Below, one piece after another: positions 1 through 5,656 of a stretch of 5,714 nucleotides of DNA. Location of the stretch: assembly GCA_937967775.1 (NCBI GenBank), contig CALCJH010000063.1, forward strand, positions 1-5,714, in the 5' to 3' direction. The first letter of the stretch is position 1. Each line of letters opens with the position of its first letter. The translations under genes and the position numbers were made by a program. Origin of the DNA: an uncultured bacterium. Its GTDB lineage: Bacteria > Armatimonadota > UBA5829 > DSUL01. Below the pieces are notes generated by a model. That model ran no database searches and had not been told where the DNA came from. It saw only the letters and a program-made list of their open reading frames with translations.

Positions 1-37
1 CTGGTCGCACCGGCACTTCGCTTTGTGTGAGTGAACG

Positions 38-50
38 GGGGGAATGGAAG
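38..50 (+). promoter_or_regulatory. Ribosome binding region deciding ATG 55
   Basis: A purine-rich run contains GGGGGAA (38-44) and GGAAG (46-50), placed 10 and 4 bases before ATG 55. The alternative GTG at 31 is preceded by CTTTGTGTGA, which has no Shine-Dalgarno character. This favours ATG 55 as the start of the receiver protein. Confidence 0.45.
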
Positions 51-54
51 ACCA

Positions 55-453
55 ATGGCGGGACCTTTGCGAGTGCTTGTGGTGGATGACGACCGCAGCT
101 TGCTGCAGGTGCTGCTGACGCTCCTTGAGATCGAAAATTGCCACGTCGAGGCTGCGGACTCCCCCTTCGTGGCCATGGGAATGGTGCGCCAGCAGCCGTT
201 TGACCTCATACTGGCCGACCTCAGGATGCCCCGGATGGACGGCCTGCAGTTCCTGCGCGCCGCCCGGTTGTTCTCCCCGGATGCAGAAGTGGTGCTGATG
301 ACCGCTTACCCCACCGAGGAGACCGAGAAGGCGGCGGTGGAGCAGGGCGTGGACACCTATCTCTACAAGCCGTTCAAGCTGGACGAACTGAAGTCCATTC
401 TGCGCCGCGCCGCAGATCGCGCGGCCTCCCACCCATCCGCGCCTGCTACGTGA
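55..453 (+). CDS. Stand-alone response-regulator receiver protein
   Basis: This is a 132-residue CheY-like receiver domain with no output domain. It should accept a phosphoryl group from a histidine kinase and act by protein-protein contact. All signature residues are visible: the acidic pair D11/D12 (motif VLVVDDD), phospho-acceptor D55 (ADLRMPRMDG), switch threonine T83 (LMTAY) and lysine K105 (YKPF). The conserved aromatic is Y102. After K105 only the last helix and an Ala/Pro-rich tail of about 12 residues remain. I chose ATG 55 because GGAAG (46-50) lies just upstream and the protein then begins directly before beta strand 1. An in-frame GTG at 31 would add 8 residues but has no ribosome site. 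No cognate kinase is in the window. It could be a cytoplasmic relay or the partner of a kinase left of the window. Family assignment is certain; the pathway is unknown. Confidence 0.93.
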   Translation: MAGPLRVLVVDDDRSLLQVLLTLLEIENCHVEAADSPFVAMGMVRQQPFDLILADLRMPRMDGLQFLRAARLFSPDAEVVLMTAYPTEETEKAAVEQGVDTYLYKPFKLDELKSILRRAADRAASHPSAPAT

Positions 454-467
454 GTGAAGACGCATTG

Positions 468-493
468 CACTCGCGTGGCGAGCGCGTGTTTTT
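468..493 (+). terminator. Weak terminator-like hairpin after receiver gene
   Basis: Fifteen bases after the receiver stop codon, CACTCG (468-473) can pair with CGCGTG (483-488) with one T/C mismatch, directly followed by TTTTT (489-493). A competing inner hairpin CTCGC/GCGAG (470-474 / 478-482) uses the same bases. The stem is short, so termination would be inefficient. It is nevertheless correctly placed between the receiver gene and the next promoter. Confidence 0.35.
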
Positions 494-519
494 GCACATC
501 TGCGAGTCATCAATTCCTA

Positions 520-548
520 TTGACAGGCGTCTGCGTCGTGCGCATAAT
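520..548 (+). promoter_or_regulatory. Near-consensus sigma70-type promoter
   Basis: TTGACA at 520-525 matches the -35 consensus exactly. CATAAT at 543-548 matches the -10 consensus in five of six positions. The spacer is 17 bases, the optimum. Predicted transcription start is about 555. No start codon with a ribosome site and a credible protein follows, so the promoter appears to drive an untranslated RNA. Such a good match is striking in this GC-rich context. Confidence 0.72.
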
Positions 549-554
549 AGACGC
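527..554. promoter_or_regulatory. Inverted repeat flanking the -10 box, possible operator
   Basis: GCGTCT (527-532) and AGACGC (549-554) form a perfect 6-bp inverted repeat separated by 16 bases. It starts 2 bases after the -35 hexamer and ends at the predicted transcription start. A dimeric regulator bound here would occlude RNA polymerase. Chance occurrence in GC-rich DNA is quite possible, and no regulator is identifiable. Confidence 0.3.
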
Positions 555-690
555 GAGCCGTGCAAAACGCTCACGCGGGCGTGCCAAAAAGGTCGGCCGT
601 CGCGTGATGGGTCCCAGGATCGCGTGGCGGTCGGTTGCATGGCTTCGCGGGCAGGCTTTCCATTCTCCTTTCCCTGCCCGCCGTTTCTTT
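555..690 (+). ncRNA. Candidate small regulatory RNA, three stem-loops
   Basis: This is an untranslated stretch of about 136 bases bounded by a strong promoter (520-548) and an intrinsic terminator (647-690). Three hairpins can be drawn. (1) GAGC 555-558 with GCTC 569-572, extendable to 552-553/574-575 if transcription starts slightly earlier. (2) A long stem at 591-636: 594-599 with 628-633 and 601-604 with 621-624, plus flanking G-U pairs and a small apical TGG/CCA stem. (3) The 9-bp terminator stem. An AAAAA linker (586-590) separates 1 and 2. The terminator loop CTTTCCATTCTCCTTTC resembles an anti-Shine-Dalgarno sequence, suggesting mRNA targeting. I could not match it to 6S RNA, SRP RNA, tmRNA, RNase P or a tRNA. 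Two open frames cross it but lack ribosome sites and run into the terminator. No conservation data were available, so this is a prediction from layout and folding only. Confidence 0.55.
647..690 (+). terminator. Rho-independent terminator of the sRNA candidate
   Basis: GCGGGCAGG (647-655) and CCTGCCCGC (673-681) pair perfectly over 9 bp with a 17-base pyrimidine-rich loop, followed by CGTTTCTTT (682-690). The tail is an interrupted T-run, adequate rather than ideal. On the opposite strand the same hairpin is followed by GAAGCC, so it should terminate only + strand transcription. Confidence 0.62.
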
Positions 691-729
691 ATGCGGAAGA
701 CCTTTGATGCCCGCCCTGCCTGCATCTCC

Positions 730-1692
730 TCAGCCTGTTCTCTGTGCCGTGCCGTGTGTTGTTGGGGATGGAGATAGAGCGGGAGGCTGCTGCGCCTGCC
801 GGATGGCAGTGAAGGCGGCTCCTCCCAGCAGCAGGGCGGCCCCCGTCAGCCCGGTGGCGCTCAGCCGTTCCCCCATCACCATCCAACCAAACAGTCCGCT
901 GTAGCCCACCGTGGACATGGAGATGAGGGAACCCTCCGCCGCAGGCGTGTATCGAAGCCCGTAAGTGATCAAAAGCTGCCCGGCCGTGCTGGCCGCTCCC
1001 GTCCCCAAGATCCAAACCCAGTCCTGAGGCGACGGCCACACGAAGCTCCAGAGGCAGCTTATAGCGCCCATCGTGGTTCCGAATACGCAGAGATACCAGA
1101 ACACCGTAAATGCGGACTCCGTCCGGCGCAGCTCCCGGATGATGACGATCGCCAACCCCGCCACAGCGCCTGAGAGCACCCCGTAGAGATCCCCGCGATT
1201 CACGCTGGAGAAATCCGGGTCCACCACCATCCAGATCCCGGTCGCGGACACCGCAAACGCCGCGAATGTGGACGCAGTCAGACGCTCCCGCAACAGCAGG
1301 GATGCGAACAGCGCCGCGTAAACGGGATAGGAGTTGCTCAGCAGCGACGCTTTCACCAGGGTGGTGTGCTGGATGCTGGCAAAATAGAACACGATGGCCA
1401 GCGCTCCGGTGAAGCCTCTCGCCATCAAAAGGAAGGACCGCTCGTGACGCACCTGCGCCAGGCCCAGCCGGCACATCGCGTGCACCGTCACCAGCCCGAA
1501 CAGGAAACGGAACATCACCAGCTCGCCGGAAGGTATGCGTCGGGCCGCGTACTTCACGCAGATGGCCATCGCTGCGAAGAGCACCGCTCCCAGCATCAGC
1601 GCTGCGGGGCCGCGGGCCCGGCGCAGCACAGGAAAACGCTCGCCCAGGCTCCGCCGCAGGGCCGACGCGGACCGCGCAGGAGCCCGGCTCAC
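730..1692 (-). CDS. EamA/DMT-family transporter
   Basis: This is an inner-membrane permease of the drug/metabolite transporter superfamily, 320 residues, a typical length. It shows the usual duplicated layout: repeat 1 about residues 29-157 and repeat 2 about 168-297, each with five hydrophobic helices. Each repeat carries the family's glutamate after a helix (LLLRERLTA near 132-140 and MVMGERLSA near 271-279). The basic N-terminal 28 residues should be cytoplasmic; the Pro/Thr-rich tail (from about 302) is probably disordered. I chose GTG 1692 because its GTGA overlaps the TGA of the upstream phosphatase by 4 bases, a classic coupling arrangement. ATG 1599 is possible and would still keep helix 1. 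Substrates in this family range from amino acids to nucleotides and cannot be read from sequence. It is the last gene of the operon, and no clear - strand terminator follows it. Confidence 0.88.
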   Translation of the reverse strand: MSRAPARSASALRRSLGERFPVLRRARGPAALMLGAVLFAAMAICVKYAARRIPSGELVMFRFLFGLVTVHAMCRLGLAQVRHERSFLLMARGFTGALAIVFYFASIQHTTLVKASLLSNSYPVYAALFASLLLRERLTASTFAAFAVSATGIWMVVDPDFSSVNRGDLYGVLSGAVAGLAIVIIRELRRTESAFTVFWYLCVFGTTMGAISCLWSFVWPSPQDWVWILGTGAASTAGQLLITYGLRYTPAAEGSLISMSTVGYSGLFGWMVMGERLSATGLTGAALLLGGAAFTAIRQAQQPPALSPSPTTHGTAQRTG

Positions 1693-3395
1693 CTGCCCGG
1701 ATCCCGCGAGCCGTTTCCGCCCGCCAGGCGCTCCACCCGGACGGTGACCCGGCGCTTGAAGACGGAGCGGAAGATGCCGAGCTGGTTCTCCACCCCCCAC
1801 AGCTCCAGCTGACAGTCAGCGGGGCTCAGGATGACGATGCGCAGCGCGCCCGGGCCGTCCTCCTCCAGCCGGAGACCTCGGACCAGGGAAAGGTGGCTCC
1901 GGTCCAGCCCCTCAGCCAGACGCAGAATGGTGGAAAGCTGCTCGACGAGAGACCGCGCTTCCGGGTCCAGAACCGCGAAGTTCGGGTGCTTCTTCCGCGG
2001 AGGAGACTTCCGGTGATATAGGGCGAGATTTGCCAGAATGGCCTGCTCCCGGTCATTGAACCCCAGGAGCTCGCTATTGCGGATGATGTAGTAGGCGTGC
2101 TGATGGTGGTCTGTGTGCGATAGAAAGAAACCGGTGTCGTGGAGGTAGGCGGCGTACTCCAGCAGCTCCCGCGCTTCGCCGTCCAGACTGTGCAGTCCGA
2201 GGGCGCGCATCTGGTCAAAGAGCTGGACGCAAAGCCAGCGCACCTGCTCGCAGTGCTCGGCCTCGTAGCCGCAGGCACGCGCCAGCTTCAGAACGCTGCG
2301 CCGCCGGGGAGGAGTCTGCAGATACACCTCCCGGGCTCCGTCCTCCCGTAGCAGACGGTCTATGACCAGGCCGTCTCTCAGGCCCTGCTCCGAGATCTGC
2401 AGGTCTGCCGCTCCGGTTTCCTGCATAAGAGTCTCGATGACCGCCACCCCCGCGATGATGATGTCCGCGCGCTCCGGTTTTATGCCCGGCACTTTCCTGC
2501 GCTCCTCCAGCGGCAGCCGGCAAAGGACCTCGCGGATGCGCTGGATCTCGCGGAGCGAGATGGTGTAGTGGCGCATGGTGGCCGGGCGTTCGCCTCGGAG
2601 CGCCGCCACCATCTCACCCAGATTGACGGCGGTGCCGGAGCTGCCCACCATCAGATCGAAGCCGGCAGCGCCAACCTTGCGCACCGCGTGGACGGCCACC
2701 GCCCGCACATACTCCTGCAGAGCGGCGTATTTCTTCCTGCTGACGGGCCGGCTGCCGTCTCCCAGGAAACGGTTGGTCAACCGGATGGTGCCCAGCTTCA
2801 GGCTCTCTAAAAGATGGTGCTTCTGGCGGTCGCCCACCGCCAGTTCGGTGGACCCTCCTCCCACGTCCATGAAGAGAGCCTTCTGTCCCTCCAGATTGAG
2901 CCCTGCCACCACGCCCAGATACACAAGACGGGCTTCCTCCACCCCGGAGATCACCCGAACCTCGAGGCCGCTCTCACGGCGCACCCGGTCCAGAAAGATG
3001 TCGCGGTTTTCGGCCTCGCGCACGGCGGATGTGGCCACCGCCAGGATCTCCTGAGCTCCAAAACCGCGCGCCACTTCGGCGAAGCGCGTGATGACCGTAG
3101 CCGCCCGGTCCATGGCCTCCGGGGTCATCAGGTTGTGCGCGTATTCGCCTTCCCCCAGACGCACCACCTCCTTGCGGTCGCTGACCACCGAAAAGGAGTG
3201 ATCGTCGGGACGCACAGAGACCACCAGCAGGCGGATGGAATTCGTTCCCACATCCAGCGCCGCCAGGCAGCGCCGTCTGCGGGCGGGGGACGCGGGGGTC
3301 GCGGAGACCGTTGGCGTGGAGTGCTCCTCGTCTGGCGCAGGCCGGATGGTTTCCGCAGGGACTGTGGATTGTCCGAGCCGGTCAGGGTCGGTCAT
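1689..3395 (-). CDS. ppx: Ppx/GppA phosphatase with fused HD domain (long form)
   Basis: This 568-residue protein is probably a cytoplasmic exopolyphosphatase or pppGpp 5'-phosphohydrolase. Residues 1-42 are a Pro/Thr/Ala-rich, probably disordered extension. Two ASKHA-fold phosphatase domains span about 43-350: phosphate-1 loop DVGTNSIRLL (48-57), ATSAVREAEN (121-130), ISGVEEARL with the presumed catalytic glutamate (E153/E154), phosphate-2 loop DVGGGSTEL (177-185), GSSGTAVNLG (251-260) and ISEQGLRDGLV (334-344). An HD domain follows (about 360-500) with candidate metal ligands H381, H419-D420, H430/H431, H461 and D498, then a C-terminal alpha/beta segment (about 505-555). Length and order match the long E. 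coli Ppx/GppA type. ATG 3395 is the only usual start codon before the domain, although its ribosome site is poor. The stop overlaps the transporter start by 4 bases. Choice between polyphosphate and pppGpp as substrate cannot be made from sequence. Confidence 0.92.
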   Translation of the reverse strand: MTDPDRLGQSTVPAETIRPAPDEEHSTPTVSATPASPARRRRCLAALDVGTNSIRLLVVSVRPDDHSFSVVSDRKEVVRLGEGEYAHNLMTPEAMDRAATVITRFAEVARGFGAQEILAVATSAVREAENRDIFLDRVRRESGLEVRVISGVEEARLVYLGVVAGLNLEGQKALFMDVGGGSTELAVGDRQKHHLLESLKLGTIRLTNRFLGDGSRPVSRKKYAALQEYVRAVAVHAVRKVGAAGFDLMVGSSGTAVNLGEMVAALRGERPATMRHYTISLREIQRIREVLCRLPLEERRKVPGIKPERADIIIAGVAVIETLMQETGAADLQISEQGLRDGLVIDRLLREDGAREVYLQTPPRRRSVLKLARACGYEAEHCEQVRWLCVQLFDQMRALGLHSLDGEARELLEYAAYLHDTGFFLSHTDHHQHAYYIIRNSELLGFNDREQAILANLALYHRKSPPRKKHPNFAVLDPEARSLVEQLSTILRLAEGLDRSHLSLVRGLRLEEDGPGALRIVILSPADCQLELWGVENQLGIFRSVFKRRVTVRVERLAGGNGSRDPGR

Positions 3396-3429
3396 CGGCT
3401 GGCTCTGGAGAAGCTTGCGGTTTCACTAC

Positions 3430-4032
3430 TCAGTGTGACTCCGGGGACACTCGGATGTCCAGTGAGACGCCGAAGACTTTTTCGAAGACGTCCGCCTTGC
3501 GCAGGGCTCCCCAGATCTCAAGCTCCGCTCCTGCCGGCGCATCCAGGATCAGGCAGACTCTTCCCGGCTCGATGACGGCCGAAAGATCCCGCACTGCGTC
3601 GCGGTGGCCCCGGTCCAGTCCGTCGGAAACGCGCAGGATGGCGGACAGGGCTCGGACGGTCTCCCGCTCCGGGGGACTCAGGCGCGCGAAGGGGGCATGT
3701 TCGAGCGACGGTCCCTTCTTACGGTGATAGCGGGCGATGAGTGCCACCATCTGGACTTCGTCGGGGGAGAGTCCCTCCGGCGGCTGCTCCGTGATGATGT
3801 CATAGGCCGATTTGTGATGTCCTTTTGCGCCGCGGCACCACCCGATATCGTGAAGCAGAGCAGCGCAAAGCAGCAGCCGGCAAGCCGACGCCGGCAGGCG
3901 GTGCAGGGGCGCGAGGTGGTCGAACATCAAAAGCGCCAGCCGCGTGACCTGCAACGTGTGCCCGCGCTCGAATCCACACTCCTCCGCAAGACGCACCACC
4001 CCGGCTGGCGCGTCCCGGACGTCAAGCGTCAT
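3430..4032 (-). CDS. Stand-alone HD-domain protein, Ppx C-terminal-like
   Basis: This 200-residue protein is the free-standing equivalent of the C-terminal third of the long Ppx/GppA protein encoded next to it. Visible HD residues are H25, H61-D62, H72/H73, H103 (ARYHRKK) and D140 (SDGLDRGH). Distances HD to H103 (42) and H103 to D140 (37) are identical to those in the fused protein, and both continue into a segment with ELEIWG or QLELWG. HD proteins are metal-dependent phosphohydrolases, but the role in Ppx proteins may be structural or regulatory. I chose ATG 4032 because GAGGGG sits 6 bases upstream; TTG 4050 would add six residues. The start lies inside the end of the short phosphatase gene (11-base overlap ATGACGCTTGA), which suggests translational coupling and a complex of the two products. 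The substrate is unknown. Confidence 0.85.
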   Translation of the reverse strand: MTLDVRDAPAGVVRLAEECGFERGHTLQVTRLALLMFDHLAPLHRLPASACRLLLCAALLHDIGWCRGAKGHHKSAYDIITEQPPEGLSPDEVQMVALIARYHRKKGPSLEHAPFARLSPPERETVRALSAILRVSDGLDRGHRDAVRDLSAVIEPGRVCLILDAPAGAELEIWGALRKADVFEKVFGVSLDIRVSPESH

Positions 4033-4951
4033 CCCATTCCCCTCGCGCAAGTTTGATGACCGCGCCGAACCGCGCTCCCCGCGTGCTGACGGTGAGCGAG
4101 TCCAGCCCCAAAACCTCCAGTAACGCGTCGAAGATCAGCGCTCCCGCCACAATGACATCGGCCCTTTTCGGCTCCAGCCCGGGGGTCCTGCGGCGCTCCT
4201 CAACCGGGAGCGCCGCCAGCCGTCCGGTCAGTTCCCTCAGCGTCTTCCTGTTGATGTACTGTCCGTGGACCTCAGACAATGCCGCGTCCGGGTGACTCAT
4301 CCGGGCCAGATTCACCGCGGTTCCTCCCACACCCACCAGCGACCGGCAGTGGCTTTTTGCCGCAACGGCTCCCAGCGCATCCAGAGCCTGATGCCGTGCT
4401 GCTTGCAGCTCGTCGGCGCCAGGAGGGTCGGAGCGCAGAAAACGCTCCGTCAGGCGCACGGCTCCCACATCCACGCTCACTGCGCTTTGCATCGTACCGT
4501 CCGCCGCACCCGTGATCAACTCCGTGCTTCCGCCGCCAACGTCGGCGACCACCACGGGGTGGGGCAGACCGAGGGAAGTATCGGTTATCACGGAAAGCCA
4601 GGCCAGTTCCGCTTCCTGCTCGCCTGAGATGATGTGCAGCGGGATTCCCAGGATCTCCTTTGCGCGCTTCAGAAACACGGCGGAGTCGGACGCGTCGCGC
4701 AGAACGCTTGTGCCAATCGCAGTCAGCTTTTCCGCCCCGGACTCGCGTGCCTTCGCGGCAAAATCTTTCAGGACCTCCAGGGTGCGATCGGCCGCCTGTG
4801 GGTCCAGCCGGTGTGTCTGGTCCACACCCTGACCCAGCCGGGTGATCTCTGAGATATCAACAAGCGGCTTCAGCGTGCCATCAGGGAGCGCTTCCGCCAC
4901 CAGCAGCAGGACGGAGTTCGTTCCGATGTCAATGGCGGCGATGAGGGGCAT
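4022..4951 (-). CDS. ppx: Ppx/GppA phosphatase, short form
   Basis: This 309-residue enzyme has only the two ASKHA phosphatase domains and no HD region, the length of the short Ppx type known from actinobacteria. Motifs in order: phosphate-1 loop DIGTNSVLLL (8-17), GTSVLRDASD (80-89), ISGEQEAEL with the presumed catalytic glutamate (109-116 region), phosphate-2 loop DVGGGSTEL (137-145), GVGGTAVNLA (207-216) and PKRADVIVAG (261-270). The C-terminal motif reads STRGARFGAV where the neighbouring paralog has SEQGLRDGLV, a difference near the end of domain II. ATG 4951 is preceded by AAGGA (4960-4964) at 8 bases. The gene starts 24 bases after the kinase-like gene and overlaps the HD gene by 11 bases; the two together correspond to the single long Ppx downstream. 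It likely removes terminal phosphate from polyphosphate or pppGpp. The family is certain; the substrate is inferred. Confidence 0.92.
   Translation of the reverse strand: MPLIAAIDIGTNSVLLLVAEALPDGTLKPLVDISEITRLGQGVDQTHRLDPQAADRTLEVLKDFAAKARESGAEKLTAIGTSVLRDASDSAVFLKRAKEILGIPLHIISGEQEAELAWLSVITDTSLGLPHPVVVADVGGGSTELITGAADGTMQSAVSVDVGAVRLTERFLRSDPPGADELQAARHQALDALGAVAAKSHCRSLVGVGGTAVNLARMSHPDAALSEVHGQYINRKTLRELTGRLAALPVEERRRTPGLEPKRADVIVAGALIFDALLEVLGLDSLTVSTRGARFGAVIKLARGEWDDA
4039..4044 (-). promoter_or_regulatory. Ribosome binding site of the HD gene
   Basis: GAGGGG on the - strand lies 6 bases before ATG 4032 and inside the coding sequence of the short phosphatase. It decides for ATG 4032 over the in-frame TTG at 4050, which has no comparable site. 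Confidence 0.55.
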
Positions 4952-4959
4952 TCCCGGTG

Positions 4960-4964
4960 TCCTT
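4960..4964 (-). promoter_or_regulatory. Ribosome binding site of the short ppx gene
   Basis: AAGGA on the - strand is 8 bases upstream of ATG 4951, within the 24-base gap after the kinase-like gene. It is the clearest ribosome site in the operon and supports this start. Confidence 0.55.
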
Positions 4965-4975
4965 GCTGGCTGGCA

Positions 4976-5656
4976 TCAGATGACCTTCAGGATCTCCTTC
5001 TTCAGGTCCTCGAAGACGGCCTGGATGGAGCGCGACGCGTCCACCGTGACAAATCCGTACTCCTCCGCCATCTGGTCCAGCTCGCGGATGATCCGTCTCT
5101 GGTAGATGCAGAAGCTGTCGTAAAGGTTGTCCGCCAGGTGCAGATCCATCCCGGACTCCCAGTAGTCGAACCCTCCGCCCGAGATGACCCGCGGAACCAG
5201 GTCTTCCACCTCCACGCGCAGATACAGCACCAGATCCGGGACCAGCGCGAAACCGTAAACCTGCCTGAGCCAATCCGGATCGATTCCGCGCACCCTATCC
5301 CGCGCGAAAATGCTGTACATGTAGCGGTCGCTCAGGACATAGAATCCGGCGCGCAGCGCCGGAATGATCTGGTTCTCGAGGCGGTCGGCGAAGTCCGTCG
5401 CGTAGAAGAGGCTCAGGGTGTTCTTCGCCAGGGTGTGACCCTGTTTGGCCTGGTCCAGCCCGTCCTGCGTGAGCTGGGAGCGCCGGAAGCCGGTGTTGGA
5501 AGTGGCGTGGCCCTCGCTCTCCAACCAGTCGGCCAACAGGTTCAGCTGAGTGGAGCGGCCGACGCGGTCCGGCCCCTCCACCACGAAAAGCTTCCCGTTC
5601 AGCTCGCCGATGGAGCGGTAGGGCAGGCCGACCCCGTAGAAAGCCGTCTGCTTCAT
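4976..5656 (-). CDS. Thymidylate kinase-like P-loop protein, variant Walker A
   Basis: This 226-residue protein has the overall Tmk fold pattern. Thymidylate kinase makes dTDP from dTMP and ATP. Beta 1 and P-loop read LFVVEGPDRVGRSTQ (23-37). The Walker A lysine is replaced by R34 (codon CGC, GGC-CGC-TCC). The Asp-Arg inside the loop (D30-R31) recalls the eukaryote-type Tmk. DRYMYS (110-115) is the Tmk DRY motif, and DLVLYLRV (141-148) is the strand before the LID. The usual bacterial REPGG substrate loop is absent; TGFRRSQLTQ (55-64) stands there. The LID region has GGGFDYWESG. Length is normal and there is no frameshift. ATG 5656 overlaps an upstream reading frame by ATGA; AGAGAGG lies 10 bases and GGTGA 4 bases before it. 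These differences make this more likely a paralog with altered or lost kinase activity than the housekeeping tmk, so no symbol is given. Confidence 0.82.
   Translation of the reverse strand: MKQTAFYGVGLPYRSIGELNGKLFVVEGPDRVGRSTQLNLLADWLESEGHATSNTGFRRSQLTQDGLDQAKQGHTLAKNTLSLFYATDFADRLENQIIPALRAGFYVLSDRYMYSIFARDRVRGIDPDWLRQVYGFALVPDLVLYLRVEVEDLVPRVISGGGFDYWESGMDLHLADNLYDSFCIYQRRIIRELDQMAEEYGFVTVDASRSIQAVFEDLKKEILKVI

Noticed and set aside
1..30. Nine open codons ending in TGA at 28-30, a possible C-terminus of an upstream + strand gene
   Set aside because: Nine codons are too few; another frame is also open here and nothing recognisable is encoded.
647..681. Hairpin as a terminator for the - strand operon
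   Set aside because: On the - strand the stem is followed by GAAGCC with no T-run.
555..690. Known RNA classes: 6S RNA, SRP RNA, tmRNA, tRNA
   Set aside because: There is no single long rod with a central bubble, no SRP tetraloop region, no cloverleaf or CCA end, and the size is wrong for tmRNA.
454..777. Several ORFs on both strands across the intergenic region (for example from ATG 607 and ATG 639)
   Set aside because: They lack ribosome sites, have low-complexity Arg/Pro/Ala content typical of GC-rich noncoding frames, and cross the terminator hairpin.
689..1474. A 261-residue - strand ORF overlapping the transporter in another frame
   Set aside because: It is Gly/Arg/His-rich shadow coding of the transporter; the transporter frame has clear EamA repeats and helices.
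1693..1800. N-terminal extension of the transporter up to ATG-like starts at 1800
   Set aside because: It lies entirely within the end of the long ppx gene and encodes Gly/Pro/Arg-rich residues with no membrane helix; the GTGA junction gives a better start.
2814..3575. A 253-residue + strand ORF antisense to the long Ppx
   Set aside because: It is His/Arg/Pro-rich with no recognisable motif, and lies opposite highly conserved Ppx motifs that constrain the sequence.
4929..5273. A - strand ORF of 114 residues inside the kinase-like gene
   Set aside because: It is an alternate-frame shadow, Gly/Arg-rich and with no domain.
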